A stretch of DNA of 64,000 nucleotides from Paguma larvata (taxonomy: Eukaryota > Chordata > Mammalia > Carnivora > Viverridae), in the NCBI GenBank assembly GCA_030068075.1, contig CM057831.1, forward strand, positions 7,639,464 through 7,703,463, written 5' to 3'. The notes under the pieces are model-generated. The model saw only the letters and a program-made list of their open reading frames with translations. It was not told where the DNA came from and did not search any database. Position numbers and translations under genes: made by a program. Positions within the stretch are counted from its first letter, which is position 1. Every line of letters begins with the position of its first letter. Below are positions 1-10,984 of the stretch, piece by piece.

Positions 1-904
1 GCACTGGGTGGCAACTAGGGAATCAGGACAGTCAGCAAGTGCAACACTGTGAGTGGGAGTGACCAGAGTCAGTGTAGACATCAGACTTGGGAGGTGTAGA
101 CCATGGCTGGTAAGGGACCTACAATACCTTTGTTGGCTGTCAGCTACCTGGTGTGGGGCCGTGTAGGGGTGAACTTGAGGGTAAAACCTGGGCATCAAGG
201 CCCTTCTGCACCCTTGAAACCACTTGCCTCCATTTTTAGCCTTCTTTTTTCTCACCATCCACACTCCCACCTCCCCATGGAAGTGTCTCCTTGCTGCTGG
301 AAAGTCCTTGAAGTTACCACCCATTTCTCAGATCTGCTGGGCACATGAGTCTACTCTTTGACGCGAAACTCACCTTTAGGAAGACCAATCAGTCCCTGCA
401 CTCTGTGCAACCTCAGGCTCTATCACCTTATTGCAACACACAATCCCACAGACAGGCTTCCTGTGTAAGTTGCTAAGAAGCGTTTATCACCTAAACATGG
501 GCCCACGTTTCACAGAAGAGGAAGCAGAAGAAAACTGCCGCTAGAGAAAGCTTGGGTAGATGAAAGCCCGTCATGACATCTGACTCCACGCTTGCATTGT
601 GTTTTAGTATTGCTGATATTAAAGCATGATAAGCAATATCCTAGTTAATTTATCATTGGCCTTCACCTTATGCTTTTGCAATATTTGCAATTTTCCCCTC
701 CCAGTCCCCAGAAGAGAATAGCAAATATTTTACTTTATTAAGCACTTTATGGATAAGATTCAGAGGTATAAGAGCTATAGGTATATTAGGTAATGTCCTA
801 GTGTTAAGGTTTTAAAAGTGGCTTTTGATCTATTTTGGTGTTTTTCAAGTTTCTTTTGCGAACTAGGCAGTTTCTTGGGCCTAGGCTTTCTTCCTTTTCT
901 CAAT
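1..904. other. Unassigned single-copy-looking DNA
   Basis: I see no repeat family and no coding signal here. The open frame at 103-348 has no family resemblance and sits in ordinary mixed sequence. Positions 600-700 are AT-rich with short palindromic words, but nothing is diagnostic. Confidence 0.5.
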
Positions 905-1760
905 ATCCAATTTATCCACACACTATTTTTGAAAATAGACTGTATGCTGGGTACTCTTCTAAATGCTGAACTACAGTAGTAAATAGAATCACCGAAAATT
1001 CCTGTCCTCACTGGGTTTATATTCTTTGGACGAGGACAACAATAAAAAAGATAACTTAGTAAAATATGTAATAGTAGATATGTTATTTGGAGAAAAAAAT
1101 TAGATGGAATGGAGATACAAAAATCCAGGGCTGGAGGGTAAAATTTGAATTGTTGGACTAAAAAAAAAAAACCTTACTGGACCAAGTGACATTTGAGTAA
1201 AGACCTAAAAGGAAGCGAGGGGGCTGGCCATGCAGTAGCTGTGGAAAGAACATTCTATGCAGAGAGAAAAGCTAGTGCAAAAGCCCTGAAGCAGGACTGT
1301 GCTCGGTGTGTCTAAGAAACAGCGATATCAGAGTGGCCAGAACAGAATTAATAGAAAGAGCTGAAGTCACAGAGAATCAACAAAAGTGACTTCAGACAAA
1401 GCAGCCAGAAAATTTAAAGGAAAACTAATGACTATGGTATTCTGGAAGCCACATGAAGACAGTCCTTCCAAGGAGGAACTGACCGGGCCAAAGTTGCTGT
1501 TGACAGGTCAACTAGCACAAGAAGTGAGAAATGGCCATCACATTTAGAGAGATCTCCATAAGAGATTTGGGTGAAGTGGCAAGAAGAATGGGATCAAAGG
1601 AGTTTGTTGTTGCTTTTTTTTCCTTAATATGGGAGAAATCGTGGCATGTATGAATGCTGATAAAAATGATCCAGAAAAGAGAAGAAAAACCAAACTTCAA
1701 GAGAAAGAGATGATGGTTACTGGAGAAATGTCCTTGAGTAGGAGGAAGGAGATGAGGTCT
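905..1760 (-). mobile_element. Old LINE L2 copy, antisense, internally deleted
   Basis: On the plus strand this reads as the reverse complement of L2. It opens with a decayed L2 3' end (a 'lists a size, then grows' segment near 945-1020, equivalent to the usual 'last bases of L2' run), continues with the segment saying that a threshold 'gacatttgagtaaagacct' is present near 1189, the 'gcaaaagccctgaagcagga' run near 1278, and the block 'atgatccagaaaagag' near 1666. The middle of the element is missing compared with the usual consensus. Frames are broken throughout, so it is a dead fossil. Open frames at 775-1011, 1512-1700 and 1629-1856 lie in or across it and are not genes. Confidence 0.7.
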
Positions 1761-2254
1761 AAAACGCGGACGGAGCTATCACCCTCGCTTGGCTCTCATG
1801 GAGTTCATGCTCCTTACTACACAAAAGGCGGGGCTTATGCATTTATATGCAAATGAGTGTTTTATGGACAGTAGAGCTTGGGAAAGTAGGCTATCAGTTG
1901 CTGGGACAGATGACCCTAAGTAGTCTCTGGCCAGTGAAAAACGATCCTAGGACACAACAACTTCTGGCTCTTTGTATCTGTCCCCTTGTACTCCTTTGAT
2001 ATGAGTCATGGAAACAAAATATTTCCTTATACTTGGTATTACCCTAGTGGCTTATTTTAAACCATAGACCCAAGGGACATGTTATGACCAAGAGCACAGT
2101 GCCCAGAACAGAATAGTTAAACATTGGTTAAGGGAATGAACACAGGAATGCCTGCAAGCATGAATAATTGAATGGCAATCTTGCCCTTTTACCTAATCTC
2201 AATCTACACAGGTAGGCAATTGCTCCGTATATTTTTGTCTGCCTTAGAAAAACA
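1761..2254. other. Unassigned DNA
   Basis: No recognisable gene or repeat. The start of the stretch keeps a few CpGs (1770-1790), and the rest is ordinary AT-rich sequence. Confidence 0.45.
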
Positions 2255-2467
2255 GAATAGCTAGATGTATCACAGGCTTTGGAGCTGGACAAGTATAAGT
2301 TTGGTTCTCAGCATGCATCTCAGTTAGACATGTTCTTTAACCTATATGAGTCCTATTTATAAAATGGGAATAGCAAGGGTTCCTAATTTACAGAATTCTT
2401 GTGAAAATGAAATCAAATCAAGACTATTAAGTATCTAGTAAAGTGCCTGAGAGATAGAAGATATTAA
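2255..2467 (+). mobile_element. MIR SINE, sense
   Basis: The order of MIR landmarks is kept: 'ggctttggagctgg' near 2275, a decayed 'cctcagttt' region, 'tttataaaatggga' near 2357, then 'cttgtgaaaatgaaat' and the 'agtaaagtgcctgag' tail near 2436. Divergence is high, as expected for this ancient tRNA-derived family. Confidence 0.7.
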
Positions 2468-3859
2468 TTGCTGACTTGAAAACAACTCTGCTTAATGACC
2501 TTGTAAAATTCACTGCCTTCTGCAATATCTTTAAATTTTCAATTCAAGCCAACCCATGGGATAAGGAATTCCAGAAGGTTCGCACTAACTGTGCAAAGTC
2601 CTTCTTTCTTTAAACCTAAAATCATTCCTTCTATGCCTCAAGCCTCTTTTTCCCTCACTCTGGTTTGATTAGTTCTTACATTTTAGGTGGCTCCCCTCTT
2701 TGTTTTTAAGTTTGCAATTTTCTTTTATCTGCAAAGTCTTGTTTTCCGAATGGCTAAGAGATGGAGATCTGGGGATCCTGCTTTATTCTGAGTGAAGCTT
2801 TACTCCAGAAGACATTTCTTGGAGACTCGCTGTGTAAAGAGGAGGAAGATGGAAGACACAAGGACCTCTGGCCATGTGTCTAGCTTTGCTGCACCAAGAG
2901 AGAGATGTCCACTGGGTCAACAAGGAGGATTGCTTTGTGGTTTCTTTGTCCCCATCAAATCATGTGTGACCAGCAGGAGATTCGTTTGACATCTCTTTTC
3001 ACATAAGGTCAGTAACACTCAGCAGAGGGTGTTGCAGGCATTAAGGATGTTCTCACAGGATCCGGAAAAGGCTTGTAGTGAGAGATGTTTCTCAGGAACC
3101 TAAGGCCACCTACAAGCACTGGTAAGTAATCTGGAAGGAAATAAGCCTCTTAACCCTCAGGATTCCCCACACTTTTAAAAACGAAGAAAGTATGTTTTAT
3201 CTGCAAGGAAGCTGTGATGGAACAAGAAGAATGTGAAAAAAAAAAATGAGGGGAGGCCATGCAAGAATCTAGAAATACCTGACATCAGAGCACTCCAGCC
3301 GGTAAAAAATAGCAGTGTCCAAGTTCAAGTAGGAAGAATTCTGCCCAGCATCTCTAACCTGCCGATCTCCTTCTTTCCCTGTTGCAAACATCCATGAGTC
3401 TTCCCCTCCAGGAGACTACAAAAGGCCCCTCTCTCGAGGCACTAAGCCCTGCTCAGGATGTATGGGCCATACTTTTAGCCTAGTATGAACATTTCGTGGT
3501 CTTAAGCCAACATTCTCTAACTCAGGTGCTTCCCAACCTCTTTCATAGTAGGTGCCATTACCCTGGCAGCATTCTGAGGAGCCCGCAAGAAGCTGCTCAA
3601 AGTGGAGGGCAACTTCTCAGGTATCCCTGACCACTGCAAGGACTGATGGGATACATGTCAAGGCACGCTGTCATCATTTCCACAGATGACCAGTTGGGAT
3701 CCCATGATACTCCTCTCTCTACAATTTTCCCCTCAGAGAATACGGATTTGGAGAATGGGACAAAAGCCTAGAGGAAATGCACAAAGTGAGTGGCACAAAG
3801 GACTGAGGGCCATGAGAATGAGCATGATAACAGTAACACCGCCACTCACGACGTGTCTA
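2468..3859. other. Unassigned DNA
   Basis: No gene and no secure repeat. Short open frames at 2792-2989 and 3686-3868 have no resemblance to known proteins and no splice context. A short A-run lies at about 3237-3247 but is not preceded by a recognisable retrocopy. Confidence 0.45.
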
Positions 3860-4065
3860 TTGTACTAACATGTGTGGGCTCTGGCTCATTGTCTTGCAGG
3901 CTTACCTCAATTTTGGTAACAATAATGTGACAAAGGTACTGTTATCCCCATTGTAGAAAAGAAGAAGCTAAAGCTTGGAAAGGTTGAATAATTCACCAAA
4001 GTGATGCAGATAATAAGTGTTCACCTGGTTAGTAGAAGCCCATGAGCCTATGTCTTTAACAAACT
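3860..4065 (-). mobile_element. MIR SINE, antisense
   Basis: The plus strand reads as reverse-complement MIR: 'ctgttatccccattgtagaa' near 3940, then 'gaagctaaagcttggaaag', the 'aataattcaccaaagtgatg' equivalent of the L-shaped 'lag' region, and a decayed tRNA-derived end. The open frame at 3968-4159 overlaps it and is not coding. Confidence 0.7.
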
Positions 4066-6480
4066 GACACAAGATACCTTGGAAGCAAGAAAGGAACAAC
4101 ATGGAGGTGGTGGGTAGGAGCATTCCTCTGCCTTGATCCAAAATATGACTTGATTCCAACCCAGCTGTGGAAATGAGGACCTGGAGAAAATCAAGATGGG
4201 GAGACTTCCACCTTCTACTTATAACCTCTGCCTAGCTTTTGTCTCCTCCTGCAGCTCATTCCTAAGAGTTTTGGGGGGCGTACCAAAATGGGTGAACACA
4301 AAGAGACTCTCATGTTCGAAAAGACAAGATTGTGTTTTGTCTCAGCGTGTGAGAACACAAATATAAACATGCCTTTGACAGGAAAATAACAGAAGCCACC
4401 AGTCATGCCCTTACCACCAGCTGGGCAACCATCCTTCAGCCCTTGGCTCTCTTTAATTACCTTCCAACCATTGTTAGCTGCCCAAAGTAGGACTATCAGA
4501 AACTAAGGAGCCTCATCTCCTGTCTCACTGAATGTGAGAGAGAGGACCACTCGACAAGACTTATCCTCTCAAATCCAAGATGGGATTCTCAGAGAATTCA
4601 CCAGGACTTCTAAATGGAATTTTCTGGAACAAGGACACAAAGAATACTGTCTAACCAGCAGCAACTGATGAGGATGAAAGCAGTGTTTGAAGAAGTCAGG
4701 TCTTCTCCAGCTCAGCCCTGAGTTGGATACACAAACTGAGGACATAGGCTTGGCTTCAAGTCACTCACTCAGAGTTTATCAACCTCATGGTTTGTGTGGA
4801 AAAGACCAAAAGGTGTGGGAATCAAACCAGTGCATCCGGGTAGGCTGCAAGCTACCAGAGCCGATGTAGAGGACAAGACCAGGCTGCAATACTTGTCCCA
4901 AAGAAAGACCCCTTTTTTTGATTCCAGAAAACATCTCAATCTGAGGAGAATTTTGTATGCAATAAAGAACAGCATGACTCATTGCTTCTCATAGTCAGTG
5001 AGGTCCCTTCTGGTTTTATTTCTGGTTATTGCTCCTATAAAAGATTATATCCAGAGGCCTGAAGCACTGCTGTGTTTGGCCACCCAGAGGATCCTCGCCC
5101 AAGATGTCTTATAGTCCTAGGTCATAGAATGGCCATTCCTACAAAGGGGACAAACACAGAGGCAGCCATATTGTGCATCTATTCAGAGATCACTTCCCTC
5201 CTCACCACACAGGTGAGCACAGACCACTTTAGGCTCCAGAGATCTCTCAAGGTCACATCTGAGGGCTGCTTCAGGGGTCTGGCTACTTGGCTTGTTTCAA
5301 AAGAGGCTGGCTGCTATCTCTCAAAACTCAGAGATCCCCCAGCTTTGCCCTTCATCCTCCAGAGGCCAATCAAGAGGCTTACCCTGAAACAGGAGAGATT
5401 TGGGGTTAGAACAGCTTTTGAGGAAGTCTTGTGAGACCTGATTTAACAAAAGTGAAGTGCTTCCTCTTCTCCAGAGGCTTATGGGCATGTCCACTGCCTA
5501 CCCTTTGGGAGAATTTGAGAGCATCTCACATGAAGGAAAGGGGTGGATTAAAAGTCCAGAGAAGGAGAGCTCTGGCCCTCCCTTCAGAGGTCAATGACAA
5601 ATAAATTCCAGGATGAAGGTGTTATCAGTATCAGAAATCAACTTTTCTTTTCTTCTTCTTTTTTTTTTTTTTAATATCAGGGAAGGGGCAGTCTGCCAGG
5701 GCTTCTGGCCCTGGGAGCCATTACTCTGGGGCTGGACCCTTTGAGGAGGAAGCCCCAGAATGCAGTCCTAGTCCCTCCCTTCTCCCTATCCTGGTTCACC
5801 TCCTCCTCCTCCTCTTCCTCTTTGCTCACAGAGCTATTTTTCAGGAGAACCTTACAGCTGTCCTCTGGCTGAGTCCAGCTGGCAGACACCCCAGCCAGGA
5901 AGCAGAGCAGGGAGGTGATCGAGTTGAGGTGATGTCATGTGAAGAAAGGCCTAAGGGCAGGTGCCAGGCCAGGGAGTGGAGAGTGGGATGCACTTAGCTA
6001 AGCCCAAGAGGGCTACATATCTTAGGTCAGGGTGGGTTTTAGTGGGTCTGGAGACAAACAAGTAAAATAACAGGTCAGTGGTGAGGCCCAAAGCACCTGT
6101 GGCCACAGAGGCCTCGAGCTGTCTGCAGGGGCAGGACAAGGGTTTCCATGAATCAGGTGAGAGATGTCACCCCATCTATGTTCAGCAAGGCAGCCAGCAT
6201 TCAGAGAATAAATTTATTTTCTGCTAACAATAATTGCATCAAAGGGCTTTGGAGTAAGTCCATCTTCGAGAGGGAAGGTTTAGAATTCAGCTCACATTCA
6301 CTCTGGCCGGCACACTCCCCATCCCTTTCCTCCACCACCACAGACTCCCTGGGTTTCCCTGGGGAAAAGGGAAGAATCTGCTTCTGGGGTTTGGATCGCA
6401 AACATATGTCTGTTCCCTCACCCACACTCCTAATGCCTGCAAGTCACGTAAACTCCCACATTCCAAGGCATAACCACATA

Positions 6481-6482
<2 letters not shown>
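4066..6482. other. Unassigned DNA with a pyrimidine tract
   Basis: About 2.4 kb without a recognisable gene. A T-rich tract lies at about 5642-5672 and a CTC-rich tract at about 5798-5822; the latter produces the poly-Glu stretch of the antisense open frame 5677-5889. A TATAAAAG word at about 5037 follows an AATAAA at about 4961, but there is no LTR structure that I can demonstrate around them. The 120-residue frame at 5072-5434 has no family resemblance. Confidence 0.45.

Positions 6483-6514
<32 letters not shown>
6483..6514 (+). repeat. (CA)n microsatellite, 16 units
   Basis: An uninterrupted CA dinucleotide run of 16 units. Its length suggests it is polymorphic. It generates the His-Thr tail of the plus-strand frame 6148-6531 and the Cys-Val tails of two antisense frames, all of which are repeat artefacts. 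Confidence 0.95.
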
Positions 6515-6515
<1 letters not shown>

Positions 6516-7176
6516 GAACCCCACTCACTGATCTGTCGACCACATCTACACATAGCATCTGAGTAATTGGCTTTTGTGCCATGGGCCTCTTTGGTGGCCT
6601 GATGAAATCCATGAACCCCCGCAGAAAACCGCTGCGGAGTGCATAAAAAAACACATAGAAGTACAACAGAAAACAATTACATTACAGTTCAGTTTTCAAA
6701 GCATCCTTAACACGCATCTGTGGATTGGTAATATATGTGCTTCCTCATTAAAGCTTTAAATAATAGCTAACAATCGATCTCACAACTAAAGTAGTGACTA
6801 TAAGTGATACTTCGATATACCTGCAAAAACTATAAAATGAGATGAAAATATCTGTGATTTCTATTGGCAATAAAATCATAGACATTGTAATACTACTGTA
6901 GATTGTTGTCTATATTGGAAGAAATGTTACGTTTTGGTTGGAAGTTAGTGAAAGTGAAGATTTAATATTTTTCCCCATTCAAGTTCACAGGACCTCTGAA
7001 TTCTCTCAGACACTTGAAGAACCATGGATCCCAGTTATCAATTATCCTGACTTAGCTGGCGTGTGTATTCGCGCATAGCAATATACACATTCATTCGTTG
7101 TACTTAAAAACACTTAGCCATCAATTCACACATACACATTTCTCTTTCTTAAGGGACCATCCTACCATTTAGAAAA
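6515..7176. other. Unassigned AT-rich DNA
   Basis: No gene or repeat family recognised. The part around 7075-7140 contains 'atacacattcattc'-like words similar to the decayed CA-rich sequence further on at 7.9-8.6 kb. Confidence 0.4.
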
Positions 7177-7382
7177 TTTTTAATGTTTATTTAATTTTGA
7201 GAGAGAGAAAAGGAGCGCAGCTGGGGAGGGGCGAGAGAGAGACAGAGACACAGAATCTGAAGCAGGTTCCAGGCTCTGAGCTGTCAGCACAGAGCCCGAC
7301 CTGGAGCTCGAACTCACGAGCTGTGAGATCATGACCTGAGTGGAAGTCGGAGGCTTAACCGACTGAGCCACCAAGACGCCCC
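7177..7382 (-). mobile_element. Felid tRNA-Lys SINE (SINEC type), antisense
   Basis: Read on the minus strand, it starts GGGGCGTCTTGGTGGCTCAG and has the pol III A-box and B-box region, including the 'ggtcatgatctcacag' block. It then carries the feliform segment CTGACAGCTCAGAGCCTGG and a CT-rich body, and ends in an A-rich tail (the T-run at 7177-7181 on the plus strand). It is near full length with scattered substitutions. I could not see a convincing target duplication. The antisense frame 7180-7425 simply reads the SINE. Confidence 0.95.
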
Positions 7383-7476
7383 CACACATGAATATTTCTA
7401 AATCCTGCCTCAAAAATACCAACACTCTCGTACACAGCTGTGTGATGCTAGATGTTTACCAACCAGCTCTCCAGGT

Positions 7477-7583
7477 TAAAAAAAAACGAAGAAGAAGGAG
7501 AAGGAGAAGAAGGAGGAGGAGGAGAAGGAGGAGAAGGAGGAGGAGGAGAAGGAGAAGGAGAAGGAGAAGGAGAAGAAGGAAAA
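7477..7583 (+). repeat. (GAA/GGA)n purine microsatellite
   Basis: About 105 bp of pure purine on the plus strand, broken by one C at about 7487, made of mixed GAA, GGA and GAGAAG units. It gives an Arg/Lys-only stretch in the plus frame 7388-7606 and a Ser/Pro-only stretch in the antisense frame 7448-7723; neither is a protein. Such tracts can form triplex DNA and change length easily. Confidence 0.95.
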
Positions 7584-7899
7584 TCCTGATTTGCAACATT
7601 TCCTAACTTCCACGGGGTAAATGCTGGCACCGTGGCCAATTCGAAGTTACCAACAGATGTCACGGAACACAGAGTCGGGAAGAGATTGAGCAGGAACGCT
7701 CCATTTTGCCATACAGAGACCACAGGTTAGAGGACCTCAAGACGCAGACAAGAGTAAAATGTAAGGTACTCATGAAGGAATGAGGTGTGATTATCACTTT
7801 TATGTTCACATAATTTATGTCATTGTAAGCATAGGCAATTTAATTTTTAATAATGGCTGATTTTAACAACCAGCTTACAAAATTTATAAAGTTAAAAAT
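7584..7899. other. Unassigned DNA
   Basis: No gene or repeat recognised in about 315 bp. The last 100 bp are AT-rich. Confidence 0.4.
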
Positions 7900-8610
7900 C
7901 AGCTCGCACGGGCCAGCACAGGCTAGTCCCAGCACACCCCTGCATATGCCTTTGTATTCATATACGTGCCAAACCCTCAGGTTATTTTCTACATACACGT
8001 CCAATCATCCACTTATTCGCATATGTTCCCAAACCCCTACTCATGGACAGACACTCCACTCCACTCATACACATACCCACAATACTCGTATTTGTCCATC
8101 TGTGCAAATTGTTCATGTCCACCCTTGATACATAACTCACACTGTTACATGATACAAACATAATCATGACCTCGCAATTCATAGATGCCCTCAAACTCAA
8201 AAAACCCCAAATGGATAAACGGCACCACAACTGATAGCTCAGTTGTAACACACTCATTTGCATACACACCCTAAATTATCATTTACCCTAAATCTCCACT
8301 CATTAACACAAATATACCAACACCCCACCCACATTCATGCCAAGAATCCTTGCAAGCATGTTAGTGCATGCATCCATATCATCCAGATACACTCAGGCTC
8401 TCATGTAACACTAAAGGCGTATTCGTTACACACGTATTCAAATATCCTCAATTTTCCTACATGCCCGGGAATAAACACACAACTAACCCCATTCATGCAT
8501 ATGCATGACCACCTATCCCATATATTATTCATGTGGACTCATGCATGTAGACCCTCACACACACACTCATACGTTCTTCATATTCTTACACCCATCTGCC
8601 CCCCACATTC
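7900..8610 (+). repeat. Decayed CA/CATACA-rich minisatellite
   Basis: About 700 bp are strongly C/A-rich on the plus strand, with recurring but irregular words such as ACTCATACACATACCC, CATTTGCATACACACCC and ATTCATGCATATGCATG. There is no fixed period, so it looks like an old, mutated tandem array. It is the reason for the longest open frame of the window (8258-9190, 310 residues): the first half of that frame is His/Pro/Thr-rich low complexity from this tract, and I do not accept it as a gene. Confidence 0.6.
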
Positions 8611-9243
8611 CCAATACCAACGCACAGAATGGAACCCGGCACTTCCCCTGGAGGGATGGCTGCTGTTGGCTCTGAGAGCAACTGAAGAGCCAAGGCAGAG
8701 GCCAGTACTGGCTGGGAGACCTCAGGCTGACACATCAGGACAGGGCAAGACAGCAACTTGGCCGGAAAGCCCATTGTCTCTGCAGAGCACAATCCATCAG
8801 TGTCTCTTCTTTTGTCTTTTCATTTCTGATTCACTGAACTTCAGAGCCATTAAATCTCTACCCATAGAAGGGATAAGACACACTGGGCTGTGTGGCAGGG
8901 TGGCACAGAGGACCGAGGAAGTTGTTTGTCTAGCGCCATTGAAAGAAAGTTTGAGTCTAACAAAATTCCCACATTCATGGAAGACAGTGGCTCATTGTCC
9001 CCCCCAGGTTGGAAGTTCAGGAAGGTATATAATGCATCAGGAGTATACAATGAAACAGGAATGTCTGCTTCTCTTCCAAACGACTGGACCCTGGGTTCTG
9101 GGCAGACACCAGGAGGAGGTGGGAGAAGAGTTTCTGTTAGAAACAGAGCCCACAGAGAGGGGCTCTCTCAGTGGGCTTGGCATTGAGTGAAGAGTCACCT
9201 GCTACCACAGTGAGCCGGGGCAGTGTGGTCAGGCAGTCCCATG
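8611..9243. other. Unassigned DNA
   Basis: Mixed sequence without a recognised repeat. Two overlapping plus frames and two antisense frames run through it, but none resembles a family, and none has a Kozak-like start or plausible flanking splice sites that I can defend. Confidence 0.4.
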
Positions 9244-9327
9244 AGGCCTCCACTTAGAGTACCAGCCCCCATCCGACAATAGAATAGGCCTCCACTGAGA
9301 ATACCAACCCTCCATAGTATGAGTGGA
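9244..9327 (+). repeat. Two-copy 42-bp diverged tandem duplication
   Basis: The unit starting AGGCCTCCACTTAGAGTACC at 9244 is repeated as AGGCCTCCACTGAGAATACC at 9286, and the two copies stay similar through a C-rich middle ('cagccccc' against 'caaccctcc') before diverging. The unit length is 42 bp, with roughly three quarters identity by eye. Confidence 0.7.
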
Positions 9328-9627
9328 GAACGCATCACTCATGTTGGTCACTGAGATGGTTGCAGAATCAGGGTCTCTGGTTTTTAGTGGGGGGCTTTCT
9401 CCCTTCAGAGCGGGTACCCCCTAAGCCAAATTGAGTTATAGCACTTGGAGGCCTTGGGGAGTCTAGTGGGCAGAGCAATCTAGACTTAGGGCGTGACTCA
9501 AATTCTCACAGTCCTGAGATTGAAGGCCCTCGGAGTCCTGGCCCAGCCAGCAGGGCCCCTGCCTCAGCCTCAGCAGGAAGGCCTGGCCCATCAAACCATG
9601 TGCGCCTTCAGCACAGGGTACGAGGAA
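9328..9627. other. Unassigned DNA
   Basis: About 300 bp of GC-richer sequence without a recognised repeat or gene. Confidence 0.4.
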
Positions 9628-9740
9628 AGAGTTTGACTCTGAGCACTGGCTGGGTTACAGATTAGCTGTGTGACCCCAGACAATCGTAAACCTCTCTGAG
9701 GCTCAGGCACCCCGAACTGAAAACTAGTATTTGTTCTAAA
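9628..9740 (+). mobile_element. MIR SINE fragment, sense
   Basis: It keeps the MIR core: 'gctgtgtgaccccagacaa' near 9665 followed by 'cctctctgaggctcagg'. The flanks have decayed beyond recognition. Confidence 0.75.
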
Positions 9741-10424
9741 TGCATCTAAGGCTGCTTCTTGCTCTAAGATTGTGGGGCACTTACTGGTGAGCAAGGCAGT
9801 GCAGCCAGAATGTCTGGAACATCGTCTGATCCATGGGAGGGATAAGGCCACGCATCAGCCCTCTGGGGCAGATGCAGGGAGGTCCTGTGAGTGTCCTGCA
9901 CGGCGCCTGAACCAGTGTACATCTTGTAAAGAGCTGACATTATGTCCTCCAAACTGGATGAGGCACTCACTGGTAAGGGTTCAGGATAAGAGAGACTTAA
10001 AATGTATGACATACAGCCCTAGCCCTCAGGTTGCCTAGAATCTGAAAACCAGCACTGGTCCCTTGGGACAGGCTACGCTACAATCTCCTGACTTTCGAAC
10101 ACGTTTGTACAAGGCACAGAAGCGAGACGTGAGACCCAAGTCTTGCCTTTGGGCTCACTTTGCAGCCCAAGAGATGGACAAGACCAAACTGATACCACTG
10201 AGCGGCTCGGGAAACAGGGTTAGAGTTCAGAGAGGGGCAGGCTGGAGTAACCCGGAAGATCTTCCTGGGGCAGGAGGCCTGAGGCAGAAGCCCAGGTTGG
10301 GTAAGAAGGAGACACACCAGGAAGAGAATTTGTGGCCTCTGCGAACTGTCCTCCTGGGATAGGTGGAAAGACTTAGGTCTTTCTGGGGGTGGGGGGAAGG
10401 GAGGGTCCAATCCAACGCTCTTCA
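9741..10424. other. Unassigned DNA
   Basis: No repeat or gene recognised. Several overlapping frames of 80-115 residues run on both strands (9772-10038, 10063-10362, 10078-10425 and others); being open on both strands at once reflects a lack of stop codons in GC-richer DNA. No motif is recognisable. Confidence 0.4.
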
Positions 10425-10545
10425 TTTATTCAATCGCTCATACCCAGACTTTATGAAGCACCTGCTTTGTGGCAAGCACTGTGGTTAAACACTGGAGGGT
10501 GTAAAAATAAGAATGACACAGTCCCTGCCCTCCCAGAGAAGGCAG
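10425..10545 (-). mobile_element. LINE L2 3' end, antisense
   Basis: The plus strand reads as reverse-complement L2 3' end: 'tcatttattcaatcgctcat', then 'aagcacctgctttgtggcaa' with the 'gcactgtggttaaacactgg' run, then 'cagtccctgccctcccagag'. Only about 120 bp survive. Confidence 0.8.
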
Positions 10546-10639
10546 GTTCTTAAACCGGTGCCTTCAGAGGGGGAGAAGGGATCAGAGAGGCCAGCAGGGA
10601 GTATTGGGGCGCCCGTCTCCCGGTGGGGAAGAGAGGTTT

Positions 10640-10865
10640 GGTCAGGGAATAGTAACGATAATGAACGTAACGAACGCTGTTAAGCACTCAATCGGAGTGT
10701 TTTCTGTGTGCTGTAAGTCGTCTATATATACGATTCCAATTAATATGTATGTCTGCCCTGTGAGGTAGATACTATCATTATACACAGATGAGGACAATTT
10801 TGGAACAGTGACGAGAGCTGGAAAGGGCAGAGACAGGGTTGGCACAGTGGGGCCGAGGTTTCAAA
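10640..10865 (-). mobile_element. MIR SINE, antisense
   Basis: The landmarks run in reverse order: 'gtgtgctgtaagtcgtctat', then 'cctgtgaggtagatactatc', then 'tacacagatgaggaca' and a decayed 'gagctggaaagggcagag'. The divergence fits MIR age. Confidence 0.7.
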
Positions 10866-10984
10866 CAGTGACTTGGGGATCATTTCTTCCCTGTCCACTT
10901 GCTCTTCTGCTACTGAGCTGCCAGGAGCCAGCGTGCTGCCTCTCCCCTCACCCCTTCACAGGGGGCCCCGGGGCCCCTGCCCCT

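Noticed and set aside
4950..5060. AATAAA followed by a TATAAAAG word, hinting at an LTR or promoter
   Set aside because: No TG...CA ends, no target duplication and no known LTR words around it; short A/T motifs are frequent by chance.
7388..7723. Arg/Lys-rich and Ser/Pro-rich frames that could be called nuclear proteins
   Set aside because: They are direct translations of the GAA/GGA microsatellite.
8258..9190. 310-residue open frame, the longest in the window
   Set aside because: The first half is translated CA-rich low-complexity repeat (His, Pro, Thr) and the second half has no family resemblance, with other frames open in parallel. There is no Kozak-like start and no sign of selection.
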